A stretch of 64,000 bases of DNA from Gymnogyps californianus (taxonomy: Eukaryota > Chordata > Aves > Accipitriformes > Cathartidae), in the NCBI RefSeq assembly GCF_018139145.2, contig NC_059477.1:13627522-13691521 (forward strand). Reading direction: 5' to 3'. Shown one piece after another: positions 1 to 14,607 of this stretch. The notes below the pieces were generated by a model. The model did no database searches. It was not told the origin of the DNA and was given only the letters and a program-made list of their open reading frames with translations. The position numbers and the translations under genes are program-made. The stretch's first letter is position 1. The number at the start of each line of letters is the position of its first letter.

Positions 1-1344
1 TGATTAAAGTGTCTAGATAAGGTTTTAAAGTAGCTTTTAGCTAAATGAATTTGAAGTCTGATTTACTGTGATATAATTTCTGTGTGTAGATAACAGGCTG
101 AGATCTGAACCTTTTTGATAGCAGCGTAAGTGAAGAGGATGTCACAACACATGGGTTTTCATATGAGGAGAGAAGGAATGTGAAGAACAATTATTGAGCT
201 AGGGGAGAGTAAGTTTGAATACAGGAAAAAGCAATCTGACCTTTTTTTTTTGGCAGAGGCTCTGACTTGTGACTTAGGGACAGGACACAATTCAGGATTC
301 CTGCATTCTGTCAAATCTGGTTTCCTAACTGGGCATCTGGACTTGGGGATCAGATTTTCTATCTGCCTCTGAACACAAAAATGCAATAGTCTCTTCTCTG
401 TGCCCCCATGTGCTATGATGTCCTCTGTGGTGTATCTGCTGAGCTGTCCTCCCAGATGCTTCAAAGGCTTCAGATTGAGAGGTTCTGTCCCTACTCCGCT
501 TCCCTGATTTTTTTCTTGTGCTCCCTCGTGTAGAAAGCTTCGCTGCTTCCAGCTGCTGTGAACAAAAGATTAAAGACCTGTCTGCCCATTTGGGCAGAAG
601 GCACTGAAGCACCTTTTTACCTATGTAACCTTCCACAGGCAGAAAAGAATGCCTAGGCTACATGGAAGAAGTTAGTGTAGTGGAAGGGTGATTAGTCTCT
701 GTTAAACTTGAGTGAGATTGAGTTGTTTGTGCAGAGCCTGTTTAGACTGGGCACTGAGCGCTATTACATTTTAGTTGACATTTACTTATAAGGGAGGCTT
801 TAGGGTTTTCCTATGCCAAATGTGAAACACAGTCTGGTAGCAAGGTATGACTGGGAGTGGACAGATATTCCACAGCTTCAGCTTGGGTGTCAGATGTGTA
901 ACAGAGGAACACCTCCCTGCTACAGCCAGAGAAGAATGAGGCCTTGGACTGCAGATCAAGGAACATGTGTGAACCACTGAGAGTTGTAATAAGTTACTGC
1001 AGGAACTCTTCCCACGTACAATGGAGAGAAGCAAAGATTTGAACATGGAAGATGTTTGAAAGAAATAGAAGAACTTAGGGACCTCTTGAGGTCATCTAGC
1101 CCAGTTTTCTGCTCAGAGCAGGGCTAACTTCAAATTTAGACTGGGTTGTTCAGAGCTTCTGCCAAATCTGGTCTTCGTTGTAGTCTTGTGTTTGGAGAAG
1201 GAAGTAAGTTTCAAATTTATTTAAAAGGAAACTCCTCTTCTGCAGAGAATTCAGGGCTTCCAAACAGCTGTTGGATGAAATCTTATTACAAGGATTGTTG
1301 TATTGAAGATTCAAGTGTTACTAGCGTTTGCTTTCTACTTTCAG
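1..1344. other. upstream flank of CASP10, no coding sequence recognised
   Basis: This AT-rich flank lies before the first coding exon of CASP10. The coding exon opens behind a splice acceptor (AG at 1343-1344), so at least one 5' non-coding exon and the promoter must lie here or further left. I could not place either. The only recognisable element is the CR1 fragment near 1055-1200. The open frame that runs through 1146-1684 crosses this acceptor, and its part before 1345 has no caspase similarity. CFLAR, the usual left neighbour in vertebrates, is not visible. Confidence 0.6.
1055..1200 (-). mobile_element. CR1 LINE 3'-end fragment
   Basis: The stretch reads gggacctcttgaggtcatct, then a segment with agccca, ctgctcagagcagggctaac and gttgttcagagc. 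This is the reverse complement of the well-known 3' end of bird CR1 elements, so the remnant is inserted antisense to CASP10. It is old and short, its ends are approximate, and no terminal octamer repeat is evident. CR1 is the dominant LINE of birds and other reptiles, which supports the host assignment. Recognised from memory of the consensus, not by alignment. Confidence 0.7.
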
Positions 1345-1370
1345 GCAGAGAGACCGTTGGTTCCAGCAAC

Positions 1371-4300
1371 ATGGAGGTTGATGTCAGCTTGAAGTTCCGT
1401 CAGCAGCTTCTGCTCATTGATGAAAATCTGGTGGCTGAAGATGTAGCAGCTTTAAAATTTCTCTGTACTGACTTGCTCCCCTTCAAAAAACTAGAAAGTG
1501 TGAAGTCAGCAGTGGATATCTTTGAGCTTCTCATGGCTGAAGAATATCTGAATGAGGAAGATACTTTCCTACTAGCTGAACTCTTATACAGAATGAAATG
1601 TCACTCCTTGCTTAGGAAACTTGGTTATACCAAGGAGAAAGTGCAAGAATGTCTGCATGAGAAGGGAAGAGTGTCTCCGTACAGGTAAGCTTGCAGTGGG
1701 ATTCTGTTCTCTCCATTACTGCCACCTATGCCATACTGTTTCCTTTTCAATTTTTAAATTCTCAGATTGCTTTTAATTTCTACACCATCTTCTGTTCTGC
1801 TTTTATCTCACTGGATCTCTGTTACAGGCAGATGCTGTATGAATTGTCAGAGAACATTACCAATGAGATGTTGAAGGATATCATATTCCTCCTGCAAAAA
1901 TGTCTTCCAAAGCGACGGATAACTCTTGTATGTGAGGAGAGAGCCAAATGTGTATATGGCGGGAAGGGAAGAAGGAGGGGGGGAAATAGGAGGAAAAACA
2001 TGAAGAAAAAAGTATTTGGCAGAATAGGGCATAATCTGCAACAAAGCTGGTCAGTGTTTATAGGGTTAGCAAGGAGGAAGCTGCTGACAGGTAAGTGTGG
2101 AATTTGGTGCTTTGTGCCAAGGTCAATCACTGACAGTCCACAGTCTTGCATTAGATCATAAAAGGGTGACGGATCAAATCTTTGCCCTGCTTGAGCCATG
2201 TGCAAAGGAGATTCATGTCCATATGTCATTGGTACCGTTTCACAGCAATAAAGCCTTCTTGAAGCCAAGAGTCATTAATATGGTTTGGGTGAATCTGTTT
2301 AAACAAGACCATACCAAATAATAGTGCAACCAGTAGCTTTCCGTGGAGCAACATTTCCACCTCCCACAGTGATGTAAAATTGACTGCTTGGACCTTGTTG
2401 GTAGGAAGCAAAGCAGATAATAATGTGATTGTTTGAGGCAGACAGGGCTGAGGCAGGTTTTGAGTTCTAAGGAACAATAACTATATTTTACTCTCTCCTT
2501 TTGGCTGTCAGTCTGCTCTGGAATTGCTGATTTTATTGGAAAAACAGGGCCTTTTAACTGAAAACAATGTACAGATGCTGGAGGAAGTCTGTATGAATGT
2601 TTCACCTGATCTCCTGGAAACAGTAAACTGCTACAAAAGGGCAAAAGGTGAGAAATTCAGAGTCAGGGAGTAGGTTTGCTAAAATGCAGGAAGCACTAAA
2701 AGGGTCTGGGCAACTGAACCTCAAGATCCTATGTGTGCATTGCTGTAACAGGAGCTAGAGTGGGATCGTTCATCTTCACACACAAATTTGGCATAACAGT
2801 CCCTAGCTTGCATTACTTCCTACCTGAATTCCAGTAGTGACATGCTGGAATATCTGAGAACGCACAGAGCAGTCCAGCACATACAGAACAGGCTGGGAAA
2901 CTAAAACTCTATTTATAGTTATGTTGCACTTCTCCATTTCCCTATGAATAGTATTGAGATGATTATGAATGTCCCATAAAAGGCACTTTGTGATGTATGA
3001 ATGTACGCTACAACAAGGCAGTTGCCTGCTAATAAGCTGGCCGCGCAAACTGTGTGTGCATGTGTGGTATGTGGTAGGCTTTATTATTAAATGTGTGATT
3101 CACGTTATCAGGGATTATACTGCAGTTTGTAATATTCCTTCATTTAACGTCCTGTGGAGTGACTATAAGCATACTGGGGGAAAAGTTCTATTTCCATTTA
3201 TTTAAGCACTGGGAAACAAATTCTGGGAAGTACAAAGCTACATCTCCCCAGTAGATGCAAGGGTACTCAGCGTTTCATGAGTTCCATTCCCCCATGCTTT
3301 CTGAGAGTGTTTCAAAGTTGCTTTCTATTTTAATATATCTTTCAGTAAGTACAGATCCGCATTTGCCTACTGTGCAGATTCATACTAGTTTAACTAAAAG
3401 GCACTTGGCTTCTCTCATTTTGTCTGTTTCTGCTCTTAGTGTCTCTGCCTCAGCAGGAGAACACTCTGCCAGTCAAGGAATCTTCACTGTCTCACACTGG
3501 AGACATCAGAGTATTCACTTCCCCACAGGTACACTGGAGTACATACTGCGAACTTGGGTTTTAGTGGTTTGGGGGGTTGGGTTCTTTTTCTTGCCTTTAT
3601 TTTGAAACCATACTGGCTGTGAGATTTTTTGCTAAATCTTCTTACTTGGTTTAGGAAAGGAACAAGCATATTTGTTCAGCATGTAAGAAATACAGCTGCA
3701 TATAGTATCAAATAGTGGAAGTCAAAATTACTACTGCTGGTCATGTGCAATTGGGGAAAAAAATTAATGTTAGGAAGAGAGATGAGTGAGAGAAAAAGCT
3801 AGACAGGTGCCTTCTAGAGAATGAGTCAGTCAGTGCTGATTTTTAAAGTTTCGGCTGATCAACACTAAACTGTCTCTAAAGGCTAACACAGTACTTTGAT
3901 GATCAGTTCAAACTGCTGCTGCTGCTGCTAAAGGAAGTGGTCCCATTTTCTCGATGTACCAGTCCTTGATCAGTTAAACCCTTCCTGCAGCTGCATGATG
4001 AATCAGATTGGGAAACTTATCAGGGCTATAACTGATCTCTTTTTTGGGGAAGAGGAGAGGAAGGGAGGGAGTTTTAACCTAGTTCTGAATTAGGAAAACC
4101 AGTGATCTTTCTAAGGATGCTTCCCAGAAGTGAAATTCTAGTAGACAAGAGCTGAGTAAAATGAGCTATTTAGTATCAGAAGGGTTTGCATTACTGCTGC
4201 TTTGAGCTATATTTGTTCTACATGTGCAGAGGGTTTGGGGAAGCCTTCATGCATGGCACTTGGCACAGTAAGAAGATGAATGTAGTTTTATTAAGAAAAC

Positions 4301-7300
4301 ATAGATTTAAAAGAATTTTAAAAAAAGACTAAGAGACTGTTTCCATAATCCTCATGATCATGTTTGATTTTTCTTTAAAATGATGAGAGGTTATACACTT
4401 TTTCCATGCTGTATAATAAACCATTGACACTTACTGCTAGAAGATGTCTCTTAGGCAGGACTAGAATCACTAATTATAACAATTTATACTCAAATAATTG
4501 ACTATCTGAGAGAATTGATATGGGACTATGTTGGGACCTTTATTTTGTTTATAGTGACTGCCTACCCCTATAGTGAGAGGATCATTTGGAAGTGAAAGAA
4601 ACTTACTTGCTGTTTTCCCTTTATCCTTAAGAGAAAATATAGTTGTTTCCAGCTCTGTGAGATTTGCTGTAAGTGGGGAAGTCTTTTGTAATTTCATTAT
4701 TAAATGCTTTGCTGCTCTTAGGAATTCGGTATTTGTCCTACTCACTACTTAAAGAGCTTTGTATTAAGCCTATTTTGCTAAAATCACTATGAAAACTTAT
4801 TATATATAAGAATGATTTTTAACATGGTATTTCTCCCACTCAAAAAATAGGAGACCTCGATCAAATCTGTCAGTTCTAATATCAATGGTAAGAATTTCTG
4901 AAAATATGTTTGGTTTTTATTACCATTATGTTTAACGTTGCATTCCTTTACTTTCTCTGGGAAATTTCTAGCATTTGGTTTAATGCAACACACTTACCTT
5001 GCTGTCTTCTTGGAAGGGTCTTTTGCTTTCTGCACAAATAGATTTGAAGGATTTCTGTTCTTATATAAAAGAGGCAAGAGAAAATTGGCAAATCCTGTGT
5101 ACTTTGTCAGTCATTTACTAGAAACTAACTAAGGTGTTTTCTGGGAAGTGAAATAAGGGCTGGTCTGATTAGAAGCAAAAAGATGATTTCTTTCCTGAAA
5201 ACGAAAAACAAGTTTTCTGTTTAAATATCCATGGGAGGACAAGAGAATGGGACATTATGACTGTTTATAAAACTGAGACGTTATTTTTTTGGGTGCAGGA
5301 TTTTACCTCTGACTTCTTTTGCTGTATAGATCGTTATGTTGAAGAGCCTGGGAGTGTTGCATGGTAGAGATGGATGTTTTGAATGCATTAAATAGTGTAT
5401 GATTTGTACAAAAGGAGACAAGCGTTTTAGGGCATTCAGAAGGAGAAGTAAATGAAGCAGCAATAAATAAAGTTATGTTTTGGATCAGATCTCTGAAAAG
5501 ATTCTGTACAAATAATAGTGGGTAGTTTGCATCCATCTTTGTGACTCCACGTCAAATAGACCAGTGGCAAAGTATAGCAGTACAACATCTATCGGCTCTT
5601 TTCCACTTTCAAGATCTGTCAGTGCAGCCTTGCTCTGAAAGTTAGTCTGAGAGTTATTATCAGTGATTCAGGAACAAAACAAACAAACAAAAAAATCTGT
5701 AATGGGAGCTTCAGTAGTAACATTGCAGATCCTTCTTACAATGCAGTTTATTTCTAAGCTGATTTCCAAATGAAAAATTCATTTGAATGTCTCAGGTAGA
5801 ATCTGTCCTTGTACCATGGATATCTTTGTTCCACGATACCAATACAAATAGAAACCTTGCCTTTGTCACAAAAGTATATGTAATAAAAATAACTGGAGAC
5901 ATGTTCAGAATAGATCCTTTGAACATGACAGTGCTATCTCATATGGAGGAATTATTCCTTTCAATGAAACAGTATTTCAAATGCAAAAAGTGCTGTATTG
6001 TAGCTAAACTCCTTTTTGCCACATTCACCAATATTGGATTTCTCTTCAAAAATATCTATGCTGATCTTTTTTTCCTAGATAACAAAGCAGCCAGTCTTAC
6101 ACACGGCTTCTCTGAAATGAACCTGGAGCTGCCTAGAGAATTCAGCAATGTAGAAAATGAATCCAAGGTTTGAGACAATCTCTTAAATCCTTCTTTTTGA
6201 ATACGTGGGTGTGTGAGGTCTTCATCCCTGTAATGACATTTATCATGCAAGGACTTGTGAGATGTCTGTGTGTCTCATGAAGTTTTTTGAGTTGTGTGAT
6301 CAACTGGAATTTTTCAGAGAATATTTTAACCTTGGAGGCCAGAAACTTACCAATATTGAAAGGTGTGGTGGAGGCAAAACACGCATAATACCTTTGATGT
6401 TATCCACACATCAGTGCATCTGCTTATCTTCCTGATACAAGCAAAACATTTGGCATTTTCTTAAGTTGTGCATTTTAGAGATGACAGCAGAATGTGCAAG
6501 ACATGAAGACAAACATAGCTTCACAGTTCTCTATGGATCTGGCGTAGAAAAAGCTTCAGGGCATCTTGAATTTAAAAGCGATTAAGGGGTAGCATGCAAA
6601 GACCTTGTGAGAAGGATAAAAGAAGGCAAGAGTTTTTAGTAAGCTATTGCAGGCATGTAACAGTCTTCCTCAATAAACCAGAGGCCTTGGTAGAGGAGAA
6701 AATATCCCTTTTGTGAGATCCCTTCTTAGAAGCCTTATGTGCACTCTTTAACCTTGTACAGCAGTGTAACCACTGAATTCTCCTTCTGGCTTTTTCCTTC
6801 TGATGAGCATGGATATTGAGGGAGCAAGTTGCTGCATTTGTTTATAACTATTTAATTTCTTGAAGTTCTGTGCTATAACATATTTTTTCATCACCTGATG
6901 TTCCGACTGCTGTAGCAAAAGTACTTCTTGCTGCTGTTGAAGGAGCTTGGAGTGCTGCCTTCATTTTGTTCTACTAAAATGCACAAAAGCAGGTGTTTGT
7001 TGCTCTCTCTAGTGAGCAGAAAGGAACTGGAGTGGTCGGAGTTTTTTATTTCAACCCAAGGTTGGACTTGAAGAGATAGTACTTGAAGTTTTGGTGACTT
7101 TTCAGTTTTTAAAACGTTCTTTCCTAAGAGTCGGAGGTAACTTTTAAGTCTTAGCAAAACTGGTAGTGTGGCAGGTTTATGCACTTCTGAGATCTCTGTT
7201 CTGCTTGCATCCCTTTCCAGTGGATCGGTATGAACCACCTGCTCCAGGTATTCATCACTACTCTCAAAAAAACCAACTTCAGATGTCTAACATCCTGTAG

Positions 7301-9749
7301 TTTCACTGTGAACCCTCTGCCATCTGAAGTTAAAATCCTGTCGTGACATTGGAAACACTTGGGGACTTCTATCCCCATCACCAATTCAGATTGCAAAGTT
7401 TGGCTGCTGAATCCTGCCTTTTGCACACAGATGCCCAACCCAGCTGCTAAACCTTTCCTCTGCAGTTTGATAGTATGGTGACAGAGTGTGCTTGAGGCTT
7501 CACCCATGCTTTTCACACAAGGAGGCACCATTGAGTTCCAGCTTTTCAAAAGTAACTCACAGTCTTAGGTGCCTCTAATTTTTGCATGCCAATTTTGAAA
7601 CATGTTAAGGAAATATGAGTGAGTTGAATAAATTCATTGAGGCTGTAAGCTTTTTTCCTCTCCTTTCTACAGAAGATGACAAGCTACAAAATGGATGGAC
7701 CACACAGAGGTTTTTGTCTTGTTATTAATAATGTTAACTTCGATAGGTCTCTTCAGGAGAGAAAGGGTTCTTGCAAAGATGCTGGTAAGTTACTGAAGTG
7801 AGATTTTTTTGAGGGTTAGTCTCTGTGTTTCCCCATGTGAGCTGATTGTCTAGTATTGCTCTGTATTTTATTGTCTATATTTTAGTTAGTTAATATTAAT
7901 AAAGAGTAAAATGTTTGATATGTGTTAAATTATGTCATTTGTGTATCCTAGGGGAGGAAGGGTTAAAGGATGAGTAACCACTGAGTTTCTGATGCAGCAG
8001 GATCATCCTTGAATCATTTTAAGAATCTCTTTTTACTTAGCCTTTATCTATAGCTAGAATAAAGAACTAAAACTAAACTAAACCATCATTCTACATAATA
8101 CAATGCAAAATTCCATAACCAAGCAACTCTGTGCATACTTCTTATTTTATTCTGTTCATTCTGTTTATCTCTTGTGTATGAAACTCTAATAGTCAAAACT
8201 GCAACTGGAAAATAATGATGTGAGGAAGATTTTGAAAGATCTAATCTGAAACTCGGGGGGGGGGATTCCTCATATTTTCAGGTGTCATTTGTGAGCTCAC
8301 TTAGTGTGTCATTATACATTGTAAAATATTATTGTATTTTCTGAAATGTGTCTAGAAAAATCCAGGAACTCTGTGAGCTGATGCCATCTTTTTTTATTCC
8401 AGTTAACCTTTAGTTGATACTAGTATAAGGATGAATCTGCAGAAGTGTCAGGGTGTAAGGTCTTTCCCGGTTCAGCTTAGCTTGCATGATGACTTCATAA
8501 AATTGTTTTCTACTGCCTCAATTTTTCCTTTTATCTTTCTTTTAATTACAGGGGAACTGGAGCGAGTATTCACATGGCTTGGTCTGGATGTGAGGACTTA
8601 CACGGATCTGACATCTTGGGAGATTAAAGATCTCATGCGAACTTGGCAGCGTTTGCCAGATCACAAAGACAGGGACTGTTTTATATGTTGTATTCTATCT
8701 CATGGAGAGTCAGGAGCGATCTATGGGAAAGATGAGGAACTTGTATCAATCCGCATGATCATGTCCCACTTCACTGCCAAACAATGTCCACAGCTGGCTG
8801 AAAAACCCAAACTCTTCTTTATCCAAGCATGCCAGGGTAAAGAGATACAGTGTCCTGTCTATGTTGAACCTGACGCACGAATTCCTGACTTGTCCTCCAT
8901 GCAACAGAGTGTTTCTCCTTCTGAAAGTATTCCTGAAGAGGCTGATTTCCTCCTAGGCATGGCCACAATTGATGGATATGTCTCTTTCCGGCACATTCAG
9001 CAGGGTGCTTGGTATATTCAGGCCCTGTGCAGCAAGCTACAGTTGTTGGTACCAAGGTAAATACTTTGCTTAGCTCTTCCATGAAAAAATGGGAGGAACT
9101 TCCCCATTTTTTTTTCTCCAAAGGCAAATTCACATGGGAACACTAACCCATGTTCTGAGGTGAACAAAATTAGTTAAACTGATGATTTGTTTGCTTGCCA
9201 CTGATAAATGTACATTAACACTGCTAGTACCATAGAGATACACTGGAGAATGTGAAGTTTATTGTAAAAAACCTCAAAACCTCTTATCTGTATTCTTTAA
9301 GGCAGAGCCATCTGTTTCTTGAGTGGATTTAGGTAAAAATATTTTATTCCATTATTTTTCTTTAGTGGTTGAATCAAGCAAGACAGAGTAAGAAAAGGTC
9401 TTCTGTTTTTAATGTGACTCAAATGAGAACAAAAGAGGAGAAATTTAGAGAAAACTATGTGTTTTCTTTTTTGTGTTTTAAATGTTTATACTGTATCTTC
9501 TAGATGATCTGGGAAGTGTTAAATGGAGTGCCATCTGCTCATTAATAAGTCATCTTTTTTTATTTTTGCTCTCCTTCTGGCTGTAGGGGTGAAGATATTT
9601 TGTCGATTCTTACAGAAGTTAATGAAGATGTGGGCAGACGTGTTGACCGCTTGGGGACGAAGAAGCAGATGCCCCAACCGGCATATACCTTAAGAAGAAA
9701 ATTTATATTCCCAATACCTGGAGACCCTCCTCCTTCACAGCAACATTGA
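1371..9749 (+). CDS. CASP10: caspase-10, tandem-DED initiator caspase
   Basis: Cysteine protease of the death-receptor complex, recruited through FADD and acting in the cytosol. Coding exons: 1371-1684 (exon begins at 1345), 1828-1927, 2512-2647, 3457-3528, 6079-6167, 7673-7784, 8552-9056 and 9587-9749. Phases are consistent and give about 496 aa (human about 521). DED1 is residues 1-80 and DED2 about 105-183. The phrase LPKRRI and a FLLQ helix mark DED2. The protease has catalytic His325 (LSHGE), Cys368 in QACQG, the CASP10-type MSHFTAKQCPQLAEKPKLFF stretch, and a C-terminal KKQMPQPAYTLRRK. DED1 lacks the RxDL motif, as I recall is also true of human CASP10. Likely interdomain cleavage follows VEPD or RIPD. 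The ATG has A at -3 and G at +4. Exon 4 could begin at 3454 instead, adding one residue. It stands apart from CASP8 by its DED1 and by KEIQ after QACQG. Confidence 0.93.
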
Positions 9750-10760
9750 GGCTTTTAAAATACATTCTTTTATCAGCACATCTGATTTAAATGCAATTCA
9801 CCACACTACCTGTTTTTAAGGCAGTTACCCAGAATTCTGAGGAACTGTTAGCTTCAAGGCAAGGCCTCATAAAGTTTTTGCCAAACAGTGAAACTGGAGG
9901 AGACACAATTAAAACAATCCATGTGCCAGCTATTTACATCATCTGTATATTCAGAGTTACCAGGCTTTGGAGAAGCATGCTTCTATCATGTTAAACGTTT
10001 TTGTACTTGCACAGACTGCACATACAGAAGTGTTTTTCTGACAGCATAAGGGTTGCATGTAGCCTTCCATATCTAAACCAGGATTGTTAATGGTCTGGTT
10101 TAGGCTCATCGTGTTTTATTTTGCAGGCTAACTATTTTAAATCCTGCCTCTAAATCCACTAGCTATGTTCATAAAGAAAGAGAAAGGTGGGAATGAAGAG
10201 GAGAAAGCTTAAGTAGTAAGTGGAAAGGATTTCTTCCATCTGTAATTTAAATTATGTTTAACTTAATGGAGAACCAGTTAACTATTGAAATCAGTAATTT
10301 CTTCCACAATGCACACTGATACCATCTAATGGCTAACATAAACCTCATGTACAATGAGATTTTTCCAAAACTGAGTAAAGCCAAAATGCTGTGTAGTATT
10401 CTCTCTGTGAAACCTTGTGAACTGTCATTTCCCCATCACTTCTGGGAAGAAAAGTTAGGGTAGAAGATTTGCACACTATGAAATATGGCATTCAGCAGTG
10501 TATCTGTATAGGTTTATCAGATTGATTAACTTTGTTAAGCATTACATTTTCTGATTATCATTTCTTGTTTTAAGATCTAAAATGCAGCCATATGAGAAAC
10601 AAGGCTTCTTGTTGATTAAGTTTCTAACAGAGCATTTTGTGAGTTAACTGAAATAATGTCATGTTGTTCTGTTACAAGCATTTACTATGTATGTCTGTGT
10701 CCTTCCTGTTTGTTACTGCATTAAATTTATACCTCTTTTTAAGAGCTTGGTGAGATAAAA
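9750..10760 (+). other. CASP10: putative 3'UTR of CASP10
   Basis: The sequence after the TGA at 9747-9749 is AT-rich and non-coding. The first plausible polyadenylation hexamer I noticed downstream is ATTAAA at 10720-10725. No canonical AATAAA was seen closer to the stop. The true 3' end could be elsewhere, so this extent is inferred. Confidence 0.3.
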
Positions 10761-13700
10761 ATTACGTACTGGAGTAAGGCTTATCCTTGTTTCTGACTGG
10801 CCCCTGCACTTCATTGGGCTGCATGAATCAGTGGGGTTTTAACTGCCTCAGGGTTTAAGCTGCAGTGAAACTTAGTTTATTTCAGCAAAACACTGATTGT
10901 TATATATGATTACTAGCCATAAGTTAGGGTGAAGATCTGAAAGAGTACTGTCTAGTGCTGTTGAACACAATTTCTAGCTTGCACTATCCAGGATTTTTAG
11001 GAGGAGAGTTTTGCATCATACTGAGTATTGAAACACAGCCAGTTTGCCAAAACGTAATGGTCACTTTTTATCATGATGAATTGACTGTTATGTGACCCAT
11101 ACGTATTTTGAGTCTTCTGAGTTAGTATGGCTGCCACACTTGAAGTCACTTTTGTGCCACAGATAGAAAATGTTTTGTCTGTTAGTAGAATATATAACAT
11201 ATTGTAGTGGAATCGTGAAGTTTCTGGCTGGTAATTGCTGTTCAGACTTGGTGCACTCGTTTTGTATGTTTAGGTAACAACTGAATTTTTATCGGTATGG
11301 AGTAAACACAACAATTTTGACCTTGTTTTGTGGGATCTTGTTTTCATTTTTAAGTTTGGTAGACAGAGAACACCATCATGTTATGTTGCTTTCTCTGTAA
11401 AGACTTCTGCCTGGGTAATCTCCAGTTAAATCGTAGGTAGGTAAAGGCAGTCAGAAGAGTCTAAGCTGACTTCTGCCTTGAGTTCCCTGGGCAGAGGGAT
11501 CCACACTTGTGGAGTATAAAAGACTGGTAAAGTCTTCCTCGCTCATAATAAGGTTTGTTCAAACACAGTTTACACTAGCATGATTTATACTATTCAGTGT
11601 GAATATTTTGCTTGTGTATGTTGAGGGTTGTGTTTATATGGCTGCACACTGTAATACTTGGGTGCATGCAGTGGTACTCTGTCAGCACAAGCGCAAAGGC
11701 AGGGTAGGCTTAGCACTGTAACCACAGCTGCAAGGTTGTTTGATGTTTCTGCATGATCTCCTGTGGTGTATTGCAAGATAGCAGTTTGAAAGTCTTGGGG
11801 GAGAGTGGGTGGGTTTTATGAAACTTAGATATTCATCGCTCCTTGCTGTCCACACAGTACACCTTCAGTGTAACTCTAGTAATACAGAGCTGTGCCAGAA
11901 AGCAATCAGCCTAAAACAAACAAACAAGTGGTTGATTTCTGTGGAGGCTTACGGATGGCATACAGAAGCATATGCACATGTGCATGCTCTTCACCTGCAG
12001 AATTAAAGAAGGGTTGTGACTTGTGCAACCCTTGTTTAGACAGATTTAAGTGGAACTAGTGTAGAAAGAGTCTTTCTATTGGGGAAGTTGGTATCTATCT
12101 TGGGAAGATCATGATCTTAAAGTGGGATTTGTAACATCCACCAGTCTCTGGTATCCCATCCCTCCTGACTGTCAGTTTTTGTGCAGGAGCTGTGTATCCT
12201 GCCTTGTGCCAGTAGAGGCCACAGTCACTACAGTTGCTGAGTAGTCAGTACCCTCAGCATTTTTGCTTCCTCAAGACCAGCCTTTCTGGGAGAGATGAAT
12301 TTTTGGCAGGCTGCTGTACAAGGAATAGGTTGGGTCACTGAGACAATTCTATAGGAAGCCGGAGGGACAAAACCAGAGTGCAGGGGAGCTGAGGGAAATT
12401 GGTGAGACTGTAAGTTAACAAAAGGACAGGAACGTTTTGGGGAAGGGCGCAAGAGGAAGAAATAAGAAGTGAAACAGTAAAGACAAAGAGGAAGAACAGT
12501 GCCAGGAGGGCTGGTCCTTGAAACTGCTGCATGATGGGAGAAGCCTCGATCTGGAAAGAGCCAACCTGGGCTTGGTCTTGTCCGCAAATACTTTTCACAC
12601 AGTGCTGATCACGACATGCTTCCTCTTTCAAACTGCAACTGGAATCTTGATTCAGTTAAGACACAGAGGAACTGATGCAGGGAGAGAGACGCTGAGGCAT
12701 GGGATGACATGGAGACAGAACCATTTTGGACCTGAAGATCAGATAGTGCCTGTGGTGTCCCTCTGTGCTGCTCCCAGCCTTTGGATAAAAGGACAACTCG
12801 TGCCAGTGACATAAGTCAGACACGTTTTCTGAACTGTTACTAACGTGTACCTTTTGGAAGGAATTTGTATGCCTCATTCTGTCGAAGGGTATGTTATAAT
12901 TTTGAGTTTATAAAGGTAGATACGTTGAAATCAATGAATGATTGTTTTCATTGCAAAATTTTAACAAATTTTGGCTCTCCTAACTGTCTCTCTTCATAAT
13001 GCTGGCTTCACAAGCTTCAGAGAGTTTGGTAGCTGTACTGATTGCTGATCATATATTTCCTGCTGCAAGGAGGATACTGGTGACCAGCAGATCATACTGG
13101 GGACCTCGCCAATGAAGGCAGAGCTCTATACTTTGAAGAGGGTGTAAATGCCAAAAGTTAATTATTTCTTTAATTCTCTTGTAAATGGGGAAGTATATTA
13201 CATAAATAATTTCAAATGAATGTTTGGCCTTTCAGTTCCCTGTATTCACTGAGTACTGCCAATGAATTTGGTGCTGATAGTTGACTTCTTTTTAATTTAG
13301 GAAATGATCTTCCATGAAAGTGCATGTTAAAAATAGGCTAGGGTGAGTTGGAGAGGGACTTCAGCGAAAGGAGCGAAGTTGTGGAGGATCTGGTGACACA
13401 GCAGGACAGTGGGACTGAGATATTTTTAAATGGGAAGATATCATTGATTCACCCTTCCCTCTTTGTCTTTTAATTAGGATTTATGTATGGGAGCGAAGGT
13501 ACTGAGCCGTGCTGTATGCTAGAAAGTCCTGGCTATGCTGCTTAGTGTGTCCCCTTAAAACAAAAGCAAAACCTGGTTACTTTTGTGGTTTGTTTACCAG
13601 TTTTTGTCACAAGCACTGTAATAATTAATTTCCAGAAACTGGAACCATGATAGGTGTAGTAGGGAACTGCTGCATTATGACCACAGCTTATTACTTTGTT

Positions 13701-13849
13701 ACAACATACTTTTTGTAAGGCATGTGACGATATAGACTGTAGTACAAAAGGCAGTACTTTTCCTGGAACTTCAGAGACTGTGGCTGTCTTACTTTTTTCA
13801 GAGTTGTTCCAGCAGTCCTCCAGCCTGTCCTCCCATGTAAGTGATGTAA

Positions 13850-13895
13850 AATTATTATTATTATTGTTATTTATTATTATTTATTATTATTATTA
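13850..13895. repeat. (ATT)n microsatellite
   Basis: Imperfect TTA/ATT trinucleotide run broken by one G (ttattgttat). Intergenic and with no evident function. Confidence 0.9.
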
Positions 13896-14584
13896 AACAG
13901 TTTGCTTGTTGTATCAGTTGTGTCTTTAATTTAGTAAAGTGGGAGAAAAAGACAGAAGCAGTTAAACATTGTTTTAGTGTGCTCCCTGTATTTACAGACA
14001 GGCTTAAATATAGTGTGTAGGTGGCACATCTGTTCTAATTGCAATAATTTTGTGGGTTTGGAACTTACAGCCTTTGAGAAATAAAATTGAAAATTCCCTT
14101 TACCACAAAGATTTACTTTTATAAGCACATGCCTTGTATCTTAAACAAAAGGCATGATTTAAGTGAGAAAGAAGATAACTTCATAACCAGCTACCAAGAA
14201 CGTATTCTTCTCTTTCCTGTGTGGATATAAAAATACACAATCAGATCTGAGATCATTGAATTGTGAGGTTAAGCACATGTGATTCATTCAGATACTAGTG
14301 GTTTTGTGGTGATATGGGCTGAACGGTATGGATTCTAGTCTGTTTAAAAGTTCAGTTTGAATGGCTTTAAAGAAAACAGTATTTGGGGGCAGAGCAGGAA
14401 TCGTGTATGCTGCATCACAATGCATGTTTTGCTGTTTATCAGGTTTTTTGATAGACAAAAGTTTAAGATTCAGTTGTATGCTCACTCTTGCTAACTAACA
14501 GAATGCTGACCAAGGGCACGCTACAAAAAGCTGCTTTGCTGTAGAGTGGTCTTTGGAGGAGAGGGGAGTACAATTGTCTGCTAA

Positions 14585-14607
14585 TTTTTTTTTTTTTTTT
14601 TTTTTTT
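14585..14607. repeat. poly-T run, 23 bases
   Basis: Uninterrupted T homopolymer. It could be the tail of an old antisense retrotransposed piece, but no body is recognisable beside it. Confidence 0.9.

Noticed and set aside
1146..1370. In-frame upstream extension of CASP10
   Set aside because: It crosses a clear acceptor at 1343-1344 and overlaps the CR1 fragment. The ATG at 1371 has a strong context and starts a normal DED.
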